Source of the DNA: Vandiemenella viatica
Taxonomy: Eukaryota; Arthropoda; Insecta; Orthoptera; Morabidae
Length of the DNA: 64,000 bases
Reading direction: 5' to 3'
Assembly (NCBI GenBank): GCA_031002005.1
Contig: CM061921.1
Location: 147,221,283 to 147,285,282 of the forward strand
The number at the start of each line of letters is the position of its first letter. Within the stretch, counting starts at the first letter, position 1. The notes beneath the pieces are model-generated. The model was not told the origin of the DNA, did not search any database, and saw only the letters and a list, made by a program, of their open reading frames with translations. Position numbers and translations under genes: made by a program. Positions 46,665 to 58,790 of the stretch are shown here, in pieces.

Positions 46665-47499
46665 CATGAGATCGGCAGAGTTTCACTGTGCTAGCTATAG
46701 CCATTCTTGATGACAGAGGTGTATTAAGATATATGATGTACGTCTTTATTTTGAACGTGATACCGATCTGAATGCGCATATAAAATTCGGATGTCTGAAG
46801 GAAGAGATCTTTATAATAGTGATGTTGTATACTACATCTGATGTAGTCTTTTAATCGGGTGTGGACCAAATACTGACTTAATTCTTCTGCGGTTAGATGC
46901 TCGGCGAAACGCAAAATATGGCACACTTTAATAGGCAGAAGATAAATTTTAGTATTACAAAAACAAAATCGGTACAGTAAAAAACATAATTTCTAGCGAG
47001 AATTATGCGGTGAAGTATATTTAACACTTTTCGACGTATTGTATGCTCCAGCAGAACAGATTGATTTGAGACTAAAAATGTTGAAGAAATCCATGCTGGT
47101 CAGTTAGAATTACCAACTTATTTGAAAACTACGTTGTGGAAGGGAATAATGTTGAAATATTCAAATGTGTTATGTTTCAGTTATTCATTAAAGTTTTTCA
47201 ACTGTAATTTTGATAGGTAATCCGATGTAAAGATTTCAATATTTCTGGCTCCCGCCTTCATTTTCTCAGAATTCTTTCTTTGACATTCAGGTAATTCATT
47301 TAGTTAATTTTAATTAAGTTTTTAGTGTGTGGTAGATAAGTTCCACCATTTAGAATTTTTTTTTGCCTTGTTCATACGGTTAGTTTAATTTTATAAGCAG
47401 GCGAATTGGTCAGTTCTATCGATGATGTGTTTTTTGATTATTTATTGTATATTGGCATGTTTTAAACGGACATAATGAACCAACGAAAGTTTCTCTGCT
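46665..47499. other. No recognised feature
   Basis: AT-rich; nothing recognised. Confidence 0.4.
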
Positions 47500-47537
47500 A
47501 TGCCAGAGCGTTATTGCTCACCCACCTTGCTCGGTCA
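47500..47537 (-). mobile_element. SINE1 head fragment
   Basis: Only the first about 38 bases of the head remain, reversed: AGCGTTATTGCTCACCCACC. Confidence 0.55.
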
Positions 47538-47647
47538 CAGGCTGCTTTTGAAGTTTCCTAAGGTGCAGTCTACATACACGAGGTTCGCGACCATCATGCG
47601 ATGGTTCTACCTGTTCTTTGTTCTTATTAGGGCAATGACATGGATTT

Positions 47648-47822
47648 CATAGAGTTTGATGGGTGAGCGGTAACGCTCTGCATTCGGGAGGACGCGGGTT
47701 CTAATCCACGTCCGGCCATCCAGATTTGGATTTTCCATGATTTCTCAATAACTCCTAGTGATTACCGGGATGGTTCCTCCAAAGGGCCATTTTCAAGTTT
47801 CTTCCCGTTCCTTATCACTCTG
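47648..47822 (+). mobile_element. SINE1 copy, tail lost
   Basis: A box GATGGGTGAGCGGTAACG, decayed B box GGTTCTAATCC and core. The tail is missing. The SINE7-type repeat follows in the opposite orientation. Confidence 0.75.
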
Positions 47823-47837
47823 TGTGTTTTCTGTATC

Positions 47838-47955
47838 GTCAATGAATCTTTCCGGAACATTCAATTGTAGGACAACGCAGGGCACACAGAAAACAATGCT
47901 TAACCTAAACACCCATGCCCTCGTTCGGACTCGAACCGCCGACCTTCCTGTTTAA
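47838..47955 (-). mobile_element. SINE7 copy 2
   Basis: On the minus strand: GGTCGGCGGTTCGAGTCC, GAGGGCATGGGTGTTTAGG, then a GTGTGCCCTGCGTTGTCC body word. Confidence 0.6.
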
Positions 47956-48149
47956 GCTTATGAAATGTTGCTGTCACAATGCAGATTCCAATCTGCGCTT
48001 CCTCCTTACGATACTTCTTTTCGGTCAACTAGAACCCTAGACATTAGAATCTAACCACCCTTTCGCGGATATTTCCATTCAAGATCAGTACCACATTGTC
48101 TGTCTTATTCTAGCTGATGAACAATATATTCTTTGCTGACTTTATCAAT

Positions 48150-48375
48150 GCTTTCTAGAAGAAACTGAATGAAGATCGTCAAAGATGTCAACAAAGATTA
48201 CGATACCGTCTACAAATTTTATGTATTCGACTCTATTACCATTTATCATGATTCTTTTATCAACTTTTTACGAGGAGTTCTGGAAAATGGCTGCAGAATA
48301 CAAGTTGCGGAGTGCTGGGGACAGTACTGTTCCTTTCCTAACATATTTTAGTATCTCGATTTCTGTTGTAACAGA
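48150..48375 (-). pseudogene. LINE reverse transcriptase fragment (motifs B-C)
   Basis: On the minus strand, RKGTVLSPALRNLYSAAIF matches motif B (RQGxxLSPxLFNLYxEAIF). After one stop, INGNRVEYIKFVDGIVIF aligns with the FADD catalytic motif, altered to FVDG. The catalytic change and stop show it is dead. Confidence 0.75.
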
Positions 48376-49026
48376 CCTACAATCGTGATCTAGGCTGCTT
48401 GACTTCAGTAAGCTTTCTAAATTTGGTGTGAAGACCTGTGTATGTCAACTAACGAGAATATCATGTAGTTTGCAGTTTCTAAATAATTTAACGATCACTG
48501 CACATGTAAAATTTTTGTTGCGCTTAGTGTGACTGCAGTTGTGGTGTTCGCTTAACTTTTTCTTAGTACAGTATTTTCTTGTATTTGAACTGTCGGTTCG
48601 GTTAGCGAAAACTGAAGAACTGCTTCATACAGGTTTGTGACCACATTAATCTGGTTGCGGGTCGCTTTCAAACTCGCTGCGTCCACCAAAAATCGATGCT
48701 CGGCTTCCTTCACTCCTCCGTTCAGCTGGTGCTTGGAACACCTAGCATCTGGCACACAGACGTTACATCCAAACTATCGCTGTTACGCAATCACTCAGTT
48801 CACAATGCGCTACTTGCGTCGCAGAGCCACAAAATATGGCCGTTACGCCATACCTGTTGGTGCTTCCGCAACTGGCTTAACGCAAAAAAAACCATCCAGT
48901 GTTCTCTCTGGCACTGAGAAAAAATTGTAGCTCTTGCACATAAAGAACATCAAGAAGCAGTCTCTTATAATTAACAGATTAATACCTGTAGTGTGTAATA
49001 GGGAATATTTCTTGAAGATGATTCTA
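48376..49026. other. No recognised feature
   Basis: Overlapping frames on both strands at 48550-48930 show no family resemblance. Confidence 0.4.
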
Positions 49027-49045
49027 TTACACACACACACACACA
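49027..49045. repeat. (CA)n microsatellite
   Basis: About nine AC units. Confidence 0.85.
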
Positions 49046-49309
49046 ATTTACAGTAATCTGATTGTATGTCGTTGATGTGTAGAACATAATTTAAGATCAC
49101 TTGGATTTTATACAAAAATGAGATGCAGAAAATAATTAAGTCCTAGGAGATGTAATAACGTTGAAGCGTTTTATAATAGCAAATGAGTTCCATTCTCTTT
49201 TTCTGAACAAAAGGAGAATGGAGCATTCTGGTATATCATGGTAGTAATTAGGTTCATCTGCAACCATTCCCCTTGATAGCTATATTGCCTTTTTACATAA
49301 AAATCGTTG

Positions 49310-49354
49310 TTAGATTAAAGTAGCTATTTATCTCAACTAGCTACTTTAATCTAA
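49310..49354. repeat. Short perfect hairpin
   Basis: The 16-bp arms TTAGATTAAAGTAGCT and its exact complement surround a 13-base loop. The surroundings are plain AT-rich DNA. Confidence 0.8.
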
Positions 49355-49943
49355 TGTGTTTCTAGTGGCATTTTTTTCTCTTTTCGCAAACTAAGTTCTC
49401 GTGATTGGAAATTTATGGGGGAACAGCAAAAATTATTCGTAGTACCAAATCTGTCAATGAATTGGTTCTATGAAGTTTCTTCATCGATTCTAAAAATAAG
49501 AAAAACATTGCTTGGATACCAAGAAAGGAAAATCATTCCAAAATTTGATACTTAACCAGCATTACCAATCATTGTAGTCAGTAGCTAAACAAACCTACAA
49601 CTAGAAGTTGAGTTTTTACTGAAGTAAAATTCGTTTGCACTTAAGATTCAATGTTTTGCATAACCGATATCGAACTGTCATCTCTGTACCCCTACAAATC
49701 TTTTCGTAGTAATTTGGTACACACATTTATTTCCTAACAGTTATAATATTTCTTATTCCGAATTACAGCCCTGAAAACAAAGAAGGCTAAGGAAAATAAC
49801 CAGTCACTTACCACAGATAAAGGCACGGGGCACAGGAAGAACACAAAAACGAACACACTTGACAATGTTTCGGTAAGAAATCTTAATCATGTGCGAGGAG
49901 ACACATGGCAAGGGGAATATTCATTCTAAGATTGTGGGTTTCA
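49355..49943. other. No recognised feature
   Basis: AT-rich; nothing recognised. Confidence 0.4.
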
Positions 49944-49953
49944 GCAACAAACC

Positions 49954-50190
49954 ACCGAGCGTGGTGGTGTAACGGCTAGCGTTCTGGCCTCGCATTCGGG
50001 AGGACGGCGGTTCGAATCCTCGTCCGGGCATCCGGATTTAGGTTTTCCATGGTTTCCCAATTCACTCCAGGCAAATGTCGGGATGCTTCCTTATAAAGGC
50101 CATGGCCGAATTCCTTCCTATTCCTTGCCCCCATCCTTTCCAGTCTCTAAAGACCTCGCTGTTGAGAGACGTAAAGCAATAAAAAAAAAA
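49954..50190 (+). mobile_element. SINE1 copy with 10-bp target duplication
   Basis: GCAACAAACC flanks it at 49944-49953 and 50191-50200. It belongs to the tail subtype GCTGTTGAGAGACGTAAAGC with a 10-base A-run. Its A box has changed to TGGTGGTGTAACGGC. Confidence 0.88.
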
Positions 50191-50198
50191 GCAACAAA

Positions 50199-50430
50199 CC
50201 GAGCGTGGTGAGTGAGCGACAACGCTCTTGCATCGCATTCGGTGGTATGTGGGTTAGAATCCCTTTCCGGGCATCCAGATCTGAGTTTTCAAAGGTTTCC
50301 CCAAATCACTCCAGGCGAGTGCCGAGATGCTTCCTTCAAAATGCCATGGTCTAATTCCTTTCCGTTCATTGTCCACAATCCCATACCGCCTCTAATTACC
50401 TCGACGTAGACGAGGCGTCATGGCATAAGG
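50199..50430 (+). mobile_element. SINE1 copy, older neighbour
   Basis: Begins CCGAGCGTGGTGAGTGAGC within the target duplication of the previous copy, so the previous copy landed at its 5' edge. The B box (GGTTAGAATCC) is decayed and the tail is of the GTAGACGAGGCG subtype. Confidence 0.82.
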
Positions 50431-51195
50431 GGGGGAAGAATCAGTATCACAGAATAAATGTACTTAAAGCTAATAGTAAATATTTCATTGTGTGATTGAC
50501 AATGATCGTATTAGTATATTAGGCCAAGGATAAGTACCTGATTGAGCCTAAACTCACTTATATGAGCCTAACTAGTGTTTGAAAGTGCAGAAACTTTGCT
50601 AATAAACCGTCCCCACTATTGAATACATTATATGAAATAGGCTAGTGAATTTGCGATTTTCCTCGGATCGCAGACGACGAATCAGATATATAAAAGTGGA
50701 TGAATACGTTGCATGTACTGAGAAGGTTCATTCTACAGATGTATCCAAGAAACATTTCGTACTCTGTATCCATTTAACTCTTTGTCGATTTAGCTTTTTA
50801 AATCTTTTAAAATATTTTACTATTTGGAATGCACAAAGTAATGTAACAGATTCCTTGATATGGCTTCAATTTGATTTTCTGAAAGAGTTTTAATCCGGCG
50901 GCATAAAGATGTAACTGAACTGATGTTTTCACGGTATTGTAAAAGCAAAAAGGTTTAACTGTCTACTTTTCTGAGGACCATTCCTTATTTTCTGGTTGGG
51001 GGATAGCTGCTAATTTTTTGCTATCAACTGCGGTTGAAATTTTGTTAAACATGAGATTGCTTCAGCGTGGAGTTGAGACAGTAAGCGCTAACGCAGTCTG
51101 ACAATCACCTCTCGCAAGTTGCAGAAAGTAGATGTAATGTTTGAATAATTCCCACCTGTGAGAGCACCACGCTACGAGAAAGTCTAGGCGTCTGA
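50431..51195. other. No recognised feature
   Basis: AT-rich; a frame at 50645-50893 has no recognisable pattern. Confidence 0.4.
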
Positions 51196-51415
51196 CCACA
51201 TGGCCGAGTTGGTCACCATGTGAGTTATGGTGCTTTGGGTGAAAGCAAAAAGTCTAATTCCTGTCGCAATTGCTAAGGTTCGTGGAGTTCCGCCAACCAC
51301 CGTTCAGATTATGGAGAGCTTCCCACATTACATAAAACACTTTCCCACATTGAAGACAATCTCTGGTCCCTCCTGGGATCTACGTAGGTTCCACGGGATG
51401 TACGATAAAGGCTAG
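51196..51415 (+). mobile_element. Possible SINE with tRNA-like A box
   Basis: ACATGGCCGAGTTGGTCACC resembles an A box, but the B box is unclear (AGTCTAATTCCTG). The right part GGTTCCACGGGATG has no partner in the window. Confidence 0.35.
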
Positions 51416-51865
51416 AATTTTTCTTGAGTGACAAACTACATTTGTCGCATTTGTTTAACCACGTGTAGTTTAAAAATAAAATCACAACAGATTGCGGTTA
51501 ACTGTCACTGGAAGATATCGTAAAGATCGGGAAGATTCCTCCCTGCTTTAAGTAGTCGACTGATTAGAATGTACAGTTTCACAGGACTTTCTGTGTATTG
51601 TAGTCCACGGTTGATTACCGAAACTACACTGGATCAAACTGGTAACAGCCAGCATAATGGGTATTGTCCTGTCGCCAGTCTTTCCTGTGGCTTCATGTCC
51701 AGCACCTCTTCTTGCCTAGTTAAACCTCACATAATCAGTTATCTGATTTCCATATTTTCATATTCTGATATTTTTTTTTTAGTTTCTTATGGTTCTTCAC
51801 CGTTTCATACCCTACAAATTACTCTCAGAATATATCGCTAAAATCTCTCTCGCTTTTTTTTATAT

Positions 51866-52032
51866 TCGTCCAAATTTGGGTTTTCCATGGTTTCCCCAAA
51901 TCACTCCAGGCTAATGCCGGGTTGCTTTTTTTCAGAAGGCCGTGGCCGAATTCCTTCCCGTTCGTTGCCCCCAATCCCATCCTGCCCCTAATGACCTCGA
52001 CGTCGACGAGGCGCAAAACCATAAGTAAAAAA
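51866..52032 (+). mobile_element. SINE1 copy, 5'-truncated
   Basis: Starts within the core (CCAAATTTGGGTTTTCCATG) and keeps the full tail GTCGACGAGGCGCAAAACC with poly-A. This is 5' truncation as expected from reverse transcription. Confidence 0.85.
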
Positions 52033-52099
52033 AAATTCATACTGCAGTAACATCATATTTAGAATGCTTTCTGGTGTTCCTGAAGCTTTACTTCTATAA

Positions 52100-53300
52100 G
52101 GCTTTGTCCTTTTAAGAAGTCTCTTCAGCTATCCCTACTTTGCTTTTGATATCTTTCTTGCTGTGGCTATTGGTTGTAATTTCATTTCCTCAGTAACAGA
52201 ATCCTTTAACTTCTGATCGTATATTTGGTCTGCTGCTACTGGTAGTGCGCTGCACTTCATAATATTGTCTTGGTTTTGTTTATATCCAGACCAAATTTCA
52301 TACCATTTAGTATTTTCCCCATATTTCAGTTTTCCTAGTAAGTAAACCTCAACAAATAGGAGCGTATTGTTTCTCAATGAGAACCTTTCAAGCGAACTAC
52401 AATACTGGGTCGTCAATCACAAACACCATTGTTCCATCCCATTTCCGAACATGGTATTCCTTCCATGAATCAGTTGGAAACTAAAATTATTTTTTAACTT
52501 CAACATTATTTTGATCTTCCTACACTCCGCATTTGCTTTGCCTGCAACCATTTCCTTTTCTTTTTCGCCCGTTTTCTTCCTTGGATTTATTGTATTTCCC
52601 AAATATTGTTGCTGTTGTCTTACTGATTACTGGTTCCCTCTGTTACCCAATGTTTTTTATCAGCTTCCTTCATTATGCCCAAAGTTTCCTTAGCCGATTT
52701 GATAAGAAGTTCCTCTTCAAATTCTTTCGTAGTTTTTGTTTAAACCTGCATCTAAATGTCTTTTCATTTGCTTCATTATTTTAGTCTAGTTTCTCCATGT
52801 CTGTATGGTCTGTTGCTTCTGTCCTCTCTTGAAATTGTCTACAGTTACTAGAAGATTATGATAAAGGCCTATATCTGCATCTGTGTGTTCTTAGTTCGAA
52901 ATCCTGGTTGAAATAGGATATAATTCAGCTGATATATACCTGCAAGACCACTACTTTTCCATGTTAAACATTTAAGGATTAAACAAGAAAAATATATATC
53001 ACTCAAATTTTTTAAGAATCGGTGAAAGAATTATAAAAACTTTATCTACTTCCTTATTTCATCCTTACATAAAAATTTCCCTAAAATTTTGTTTTTCTTC
53101 TACTGTAACACCCCCACCACACACTTAGATTTTCAGTTTCGGTGGTATATCTTGATAATCTTACAAAATTTCTAATTTCCTTCTGAAGGCTCCTCCAGTA
53201 TCTCGTACATGGATATTAGATTGGAGGAGTATCACACATCCGAAATATTTTACTCTAAAGGGAGCCATGTTTATGTAATTTAACAGGGATATGTTTTCGC
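52100..53300 (-). pseudogene. Possible decayed LINE region
   Basis: On the minus strand, frames near 52650-52720 read LLIKSAKETLGIMKEADKKH, reminiscent of the linker between endonuclease and reverse transcriptase in LINEs. No reverse transcriptase motif is found, and stops are frequent. This is a weak call. Confidence 0.3.
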
Positions 53301-53576
53301 AGAACATCATGTGTCTCTAATAAAATCATTTTCTTTATCTTCTACATCCCCATGCTGTTGATCCTTTTTGATTCCTCGGCCTTCAGCAGCAATTCCAAGG
53401 ACAAGAGGGACTATAGCAGTAATTCGTTCTCACATGACGATCAGTGGATGATTGTTTATACCGGCAGTCATTCAGCCTCGAAAGGTTTTTGTTTAGTCGG
53501 GGCCCAGTTCAAGGCGAGGTTGACATGTGGTTGGAAGAGACTAATATCCTATCGTGCAATGGACTAACAGCGCAAC

Positions 53577-53806
53577 CACCGAGCGTGGTGGGTGAACGGT
53601 TAACGTTCTGGCCTCGCATTCGGGAGGACGCGGGTTCGAATCCCCGTCCGGGCATCCAGATTTGGGTTTTCCATGGTTTCCCGAAATCACTCCAGGCGAA
53701 TGCCGGGACGCTTCCTTCAACATGGCCATGGCCAAATTCCTTCCCGTTCCTTGTCCCCAGTCTCATCTCGCCTCTAATGACCTTAGCCGTAAAAAAAAAA
53801 AAAAAA
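53577..53806 (+). mobile_element. SINE1 copy, near consensus
   Basis: Head ACCGAGCGTGGTGGGTGAAC, perfect B box GGTTCGAATCCCC, intact core, and a tail cut to GACCTTAGCCGT followed by 16 A. It is one of the best-preserved heads in the window. Confidence 0.9.
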
Positions 53807-54654
53807 CCAGTGCAATCGATGCGAATGCAGTCTTTTAGTATCAATTAGGGAGAATCGTTGCTTCAATCAAGGCCTGTCTGCTTACGCTGCCTGCAGGCCG
53901 ATGTCTTACACTGATGGGTTCAACATTATAGAAGTGCTCATTGATACAGAAAGAGATAAGTGAGTGGCCTTTGAGGCTGCATAATATTTGAATACAGAAT
54001 AATAAATTGATATAAGGCAAGCTCTTTTGAAACGGCTAGATCTGAAGTATACGCATGTAGAGTTGCTTGGTAGACATAATGTGTATTCTGTTTGGAACAC
54101 AATAAATGAAAACCTTTGATCTAATACGATTATCATTTGTCATCCATGAATGAAATCGATCCTATGGACTCGTTCAGAAAGTTATCTTAATTAGCGATTG
54201 CTCATAGGTGAGTTGGTGTCGGCAGAAGACGAGTCGTCATAGCTGTAGAAGCAGAGGTAAGGAACTTTGTTTGCATTTCTTCCTAGGGTCTGAGCAGTGG
54301 ACGCAACAAGCGTTATCTTGCAAGCAGACCCCAGGTGTTAGAGGAATGTTCTAATACCTTTGGAATGTTAGTGTAGCTGATGACGAGATTTTTCCCTTTA
54401 AGAAAAGTACAACGTTCTTACTACCCTTGATATGGGTGCATATAAAGTTTTTCATTTTCACTAATACGGGAAGAAGGCATATAGGTATCCTGTCTTGCCT
54501 TGAGGTTAGCCTTAGTTGCTTGGTACAGTACGAAAAATGTGATCTTAGTTGGTATGTATGGAAATATTTGTGGATAATTTGATACTCATGCTATGTTCCA
54601 ATCTGTGTGATGAAGCAAAGATCATAATTAAGACAAAGCAGTTTCAGTAACATA
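53807..54654. other. No recognised feature
   Basis: Nothing supported. Confidence 0.4.
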
Positions 54655-54935
54655 GCACAGCAGTTTGGCTGATTGCGTTGAAGCCCTGCCAAGCCAAACG
54701 TGTGTAGGTCGGGCAGGCCATAAGTTCAACTCCGTGTTACACGCATGATTAAATTTTTTAGGCTGTTTTCTGTAATCGCCTTGGCCTAAACCGTAATGGT
54801 CCCCAATTTCCGTCTGACACACAATGCGCTTTTAACAAACACAACAAAATTTAACATGGTTCCAGACACTCACCCCCCTCCGTTTAGAAAGATCTTCCTT
54901 AACGACCTCAGCGATCGAAATAACGTTAAGCCCTA
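54655..54935 (+). mobile_element. SINE-like repeat with SINE1-type tail
   Basis: The end GACCTCAGCGATCGAAATAA with GTTAAGCCCTAGTC parallels the SINE1 tail. The front is a tRNA-like but unassigned segment (CATAAGTTCAACTCCG as B box). The SINE1 core is absent. Confidence 0.4.
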
Positions 54936-55189
54936 GTCAAAAGAAAAGAACCAAAACCAACACGATCTGTTCTTTTACATCGGTTCAGGGTAATTATAGG
55001 TCTTCTGGTCGCCGCAGGTCTTAATGTGTTCAAGGAATGGCTGCCAAATTTGTAGGTGTTGCATTTTTGGACATTTGAAAGGCTTTAATAAGGTCGACAG
55101 TAAGAGTATTATGCCAGTTCCCGTAAATGAGGGTTTTCTCGGTACAATAGAAACGGATTTGCGAATACTAGTTAGCTTGTGACCTAGTG

Positions 55190-55690
55190 ACAGTTTGTAT
55201 CGGCTGCCCTGTCCACCTTTTTCACACATGCTTAGAAATATCTCCTAAAATTTACAGGTGAATCGCAGTTTGTAACTACGGAAGCATCCACCAAAACATA
55301 AAATGCTTTTGGCTTTATTTTCGGGGAGATCCCGCAGCGTGATTCAGCCGCCAACCGAGTTTCAATTTCCGCGCATTCTACCTCTGTCGTAGTTTCATCA
55401 TAACCGGTAAAGGAGACCTACAGTTTAACATGGAATCCTAACCTTGTAATGGCGCAGCGTTCTTCACGTTAACAAAGCAATGTTGGCATAGGGTAAGGTG
55501 TGTTTGAGCCTGTAAATTGTACTGCAGAGGCTGTGTACTCGTGGACGTTAACCACTGAAAGACGACACAGCGTTCTGTCGTACTTCACATAACACAAAGA
55601 AAGCTTCCCAAGAACTGAAGGAAGAGTTATGAGCCTTTAAAAATACCGGTAAACTCCGGGAATCCAGTCTGGAAACTCCTTGTCTCGGAG
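55190..55690 (+). mobile_element. SINE-like repeat 5, copy 2
   Basis: Shares GACCTAGTGACAGTTTGTAT, CCTCTGTCGTAG, CCTACAGTTTAACATGGAAT and CGTTCTGTCGTACTTCACAT with 63105. It is longer because of an extra segment at about 55240-55360 and another in the middle. Confidence 0.55.
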
Positions 55691-55990
55691 CCATTACACC
55701 GAAAAGGGCCAGCAAAAGATCGTTCAGTTTACAGAGTGCTTCAAAAATACTTCGAAACTTTTAAAACTTGCAGAAATTTACATAGGAAACTACCAGAATT
55801 GGTTAAAACAATTTTTTAGAAAATTGTAAATTTTTTCTTACGATGTGCCATATTCCAAATTCGGTCACTTTAAGCTCCAGAGTCGTGCTCATTTGAAATG
55901 ACTTCTTAGCAAGGTAGCCATGTATAAGGAAATTTTAGAACGTATTTAATATCTGCGATACCACCTAACAAATCTGAAAGAGACATGTGA

Positions 55991-56203
55991 CCGAGCGTGG
56001 TGGGTGAGTGGTTAACGCTCGGGAGGACGCGTGTTCGAATCCCCGTCCGGACATCCAGATTTGGGTTTTCCGTTGTTTTCCCAAATCACTCCAAATGAAT
56101 GGCAGGATGCTTCCTTCAAATGGCCATGGCCGATTTCCTTCCCGTTCCTTGTCACCAGTCCTTTCCCACCTCTAATAACATCAACAAGCCGTAAGGCCAT
56201 AAG
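55991..56203 (+). mobile_element. SINE1 copy with short internal deletion
   Basis: Head CCGAGCGTGGTGGGTGAGTG, with GGCCTCGCATT missing before CGGGAGGACGCG. B box GTTCGAATCCCC is intact; tail ACATCAACAAGCCG. Confidence 0.82.
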
Positions 56204-56581
56204 AAGGGGGGGGAGGAAAATACACTGACCCCTCTTTTTCACGAACACCACCATAAATCGCATCAGGCATGTGGATGTTCTTCAATTTCCTCAGCTGGAT
56301 GAAGAAGGTGCACCGCCTTAGTACCTAACAGCAGTATAGGACTTCTGGATGTCCACTTCTCAGGTTGGCGGATTGGTCGTGTAGCACCAATTGCATCTAT
56401 ACCTCGATCCACAGACTCGGGACTTTTTTAAAAAAATATGGGATTTCACTGCAAATTGATTTTCTCCTTTACCTAAAAAATCTAGTTGAACATGGAAATT
56501 GAATCCACGCCCTAGTTGAACAGCCTAAGTTGCGCTCGGTATGCTATGCTGGATCGAGTTGGCAAGAAACTGATTTCTGGT

Positions 56582-56808
56582 AACCGATCGTGGTGGTTGA
56601 GCGCCCGGACCTCGCATTCGGTATGACGCATGTTTGATCGCCGTCCAGCCATCCATATTTCGATTTTCCATGTTTTCCTATAATCACTCGACGCAAATGC
56701 AGGGATGATTGCTTTAAAAGCTCATTCTGAATTCCTTCCTTTCCCCCAGTCTTTTCTTGCTTCTAATGACCACGACGTTAACTAGGCGTAAAGCCATAAG
56801 CAAAAGGC
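56582..56808 (+). mobile_element. SINE1 copy, older
   Basis: Head ACCGATCGTGGTGGTTGAGC, B box degraded to GTTTGATCGCC, tail GACGTTAACTAGGCGTAAAG. Divergence is clearly higher than in neighbouring copies. Confidence 0.75.
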
Positions 56809-57539
56809 ACATTAACTGCATCTGTAAGTGATCCAAATAATTCCCTCTATGCTTCTAATTTGCAAAAGTGCTTATCGAAGTTGTATGAACTTGAGTAGTT
56901 GTACCGAAAGCTTCCAGATATTGAAAGAGTAATGTAAGTTATTGAGGGCCTGTATTCCACCAGACGAGCATCTCTGGGAAAGTTGCATCGGTTTTCTCGG
57001 CTCAGTTCCGAGTAATAGTATTATTTAATAGAATTTTTGAGTTTTGTAATGGTGTTTGTTGACATAAAGGAATAGTTTTCAATCGTTTTGAGTATTTAGC
57101 CTTTTGCATTGTTGTCCTCTTGGTTCTTTTTTCCTGCGAATCCCTTAACTCGATAATGAAGATTTAATCAGAATCTGATGTCATTGGATGCTCGTGATAG
57201 CCGTTAGTATGGCTCTATCCACCTGGAAAGGGCAAGGAGCAACGGCTGCATGTTCAGACACCGGGCCAGGCGTTCAGTCTAAGATGTTTAGGTGGGTTTC
57301 CATAACTACAGAGACGAATACCAGAGCGACTTCAAACCTTACAAATTTGACACTGACAAACTGAAGCTTATAATAGTTCAGAAAGCTGGTGACCTCCACT
57401 GGTTTAACGATCATGATATTGTCAGAAGAAACCACTGGTGAAAGCTTCCCGCCCCCCCCCCCACATTTTTAAATATGTAAACAGCCGGAATATTTTACCC
57501 ACGTTCAAAATTTTAAAGAAGTCAGGCCTAAAATATTGA
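56809..57539. other. No recognised feature
   Basis: No family recognised. Confidence 0.4.
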
Positions 57540-58702
57540 GACGGAAGAATGCTTTATAAACTATATAAGAATCAGGTGGCTGTAACTAAAACATGTCGGT
57601 TAAAAAGGGTGTGAGACAAGGTTGTAGTCCATCCCCGTTAATATTCAACTTGTGTGTAGAATCAGCAATAAAGGAAGTAAAAGAAAAATGTTCATGTGGC
57701 ATAAGTGTTCAGGGAGAAAAAATCAGTATGCTACGATTTGGCTGAGGCTATTGAAAAGTTATTGAATGGCATGAACAAAATACTGAAGGAAGATTTTTGA
57801 CTGAATATAATTCAAAGAAAGAACATAGTGATGAAATGTAGCAGAAATGATACCAATCACAGAAGATTCAATATGAAAATAGGATCGGATGCAATAGTGA
57901 ATTGTTACTTAGGAAGCAAAATTGCAACCGATGGCCGAAGCAGGAATGATAATAAAAGCAGAATAGCACTAGCAAAAAGAGCCTTCATAAAAAGAAATAT
58001 TTGTTTCAAAAATTGATCTAGGACTTAGAACTTTTTAATACTCTGTGTGGGGCACAGCACTTTATGGTAGCGAAGCATTGACTTTAGGAGTGCCAGAAAG
58101 AAGGAAAATTGAAGCTTTTGAAATGTGGTGCTACAGAATTTTCTTTTACTTATGGCCTTACGCCTCGTCGACGTCGAGGTCATTAGAGGCGGGATGGGAC
58201 TGGGATAAGGAAAAGGAAGGAATTCGGCCATGGCTTTGTTGAAGGAAGCATTCCGGCATTTCCCTGGAGTGATTTGGGGAAACCATGGAATACCCAAATC
58301 TGGATTCGAACCCACGCCCTCCCGAATGCTCACCAACCACGCTCGGTTGATACAGAAGAATACTTAAAATTAAGTGGACGGACAAGGTATGAAATGAAAG
58401 AGTTTTGGAAATAATGGTTGAGGAAAGAAGTTGTAGAAGAAACTTATAGAAAGAAGAGACAGGCTGGTAGGTCATATTTTGAGACATGCTGGATTGGTTA
58501 ATTTGTTAGTGGAGGGAACAGTCGATTGTAAGAACTGTAGAGGAAGACAGAGATTAGATTATATGAAGCAGATAATTGAGGACGTAGGTTGTAAGGGATA
58601 TGTAGAGATGAAGAGGTTAGCACAAAATAGGAAAGGATGGAGGATTGCATCAAGCCAGTCAAAAGACTGATGACAGCAAAAAAAAAAAAAAAAAAAAAAA
58701 AA
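57540..58702 (+). pseudogene. LINE 3' half, interrupted by a SINE
   Basis: The frame near 57600 reads KKGVRQGCSPSPLIFNLCVE, reverse transcriptase motif B. The text MLRFG then jumps to AIEKLLNG, so the catalytic FADD motif is deleted. Downstream come MKCSRNDTNH, FEMWCYR, then the SINE at 58140-58349. The rest resumes with RRILKIKWTDKV, GHILRH-like text and the tail KNCRGRQRLDYMKQIIEDVG and VEMKRLAQNRKGWRIASSQS. It ends in GATGACAGC and a 23-base A-run at 58679-58701, the retrotransposed 3' end. It cannot work. Confidence 0.87.
58140..58349 (-). mobile_element. SINE1 copy inserted in the LINE
   Basis: TACAGAA occurs at 58132-58138 and 58351-58357 on either side, the likely target duplication. 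The copy keeps tail and core but has lost the stretch from GGCATC through the B box, joining CTGGATTCGAACCC directly. Confidence 0.85.
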
Positions 58703-58724
58703 TGCTTGGTAAGAACACCATTGA

Positions 58725-58790
58725 AATTTACGTATGCCCCAGGCCAGACTCGAACCGGCGACCCTAGGTATGCTTGTCACCAGGAGGTCG
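58725..58790 (-). mobile_element. SINE7 head, copy 3
   Basis: On the minus strand: CTCCTGGTGACAAGC, GGGTCGCCGGTTCGAGTCTG, GCCTGGGGCATACG. It lies directly beyond the LINE's poly-A. Confidence 0.55.
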
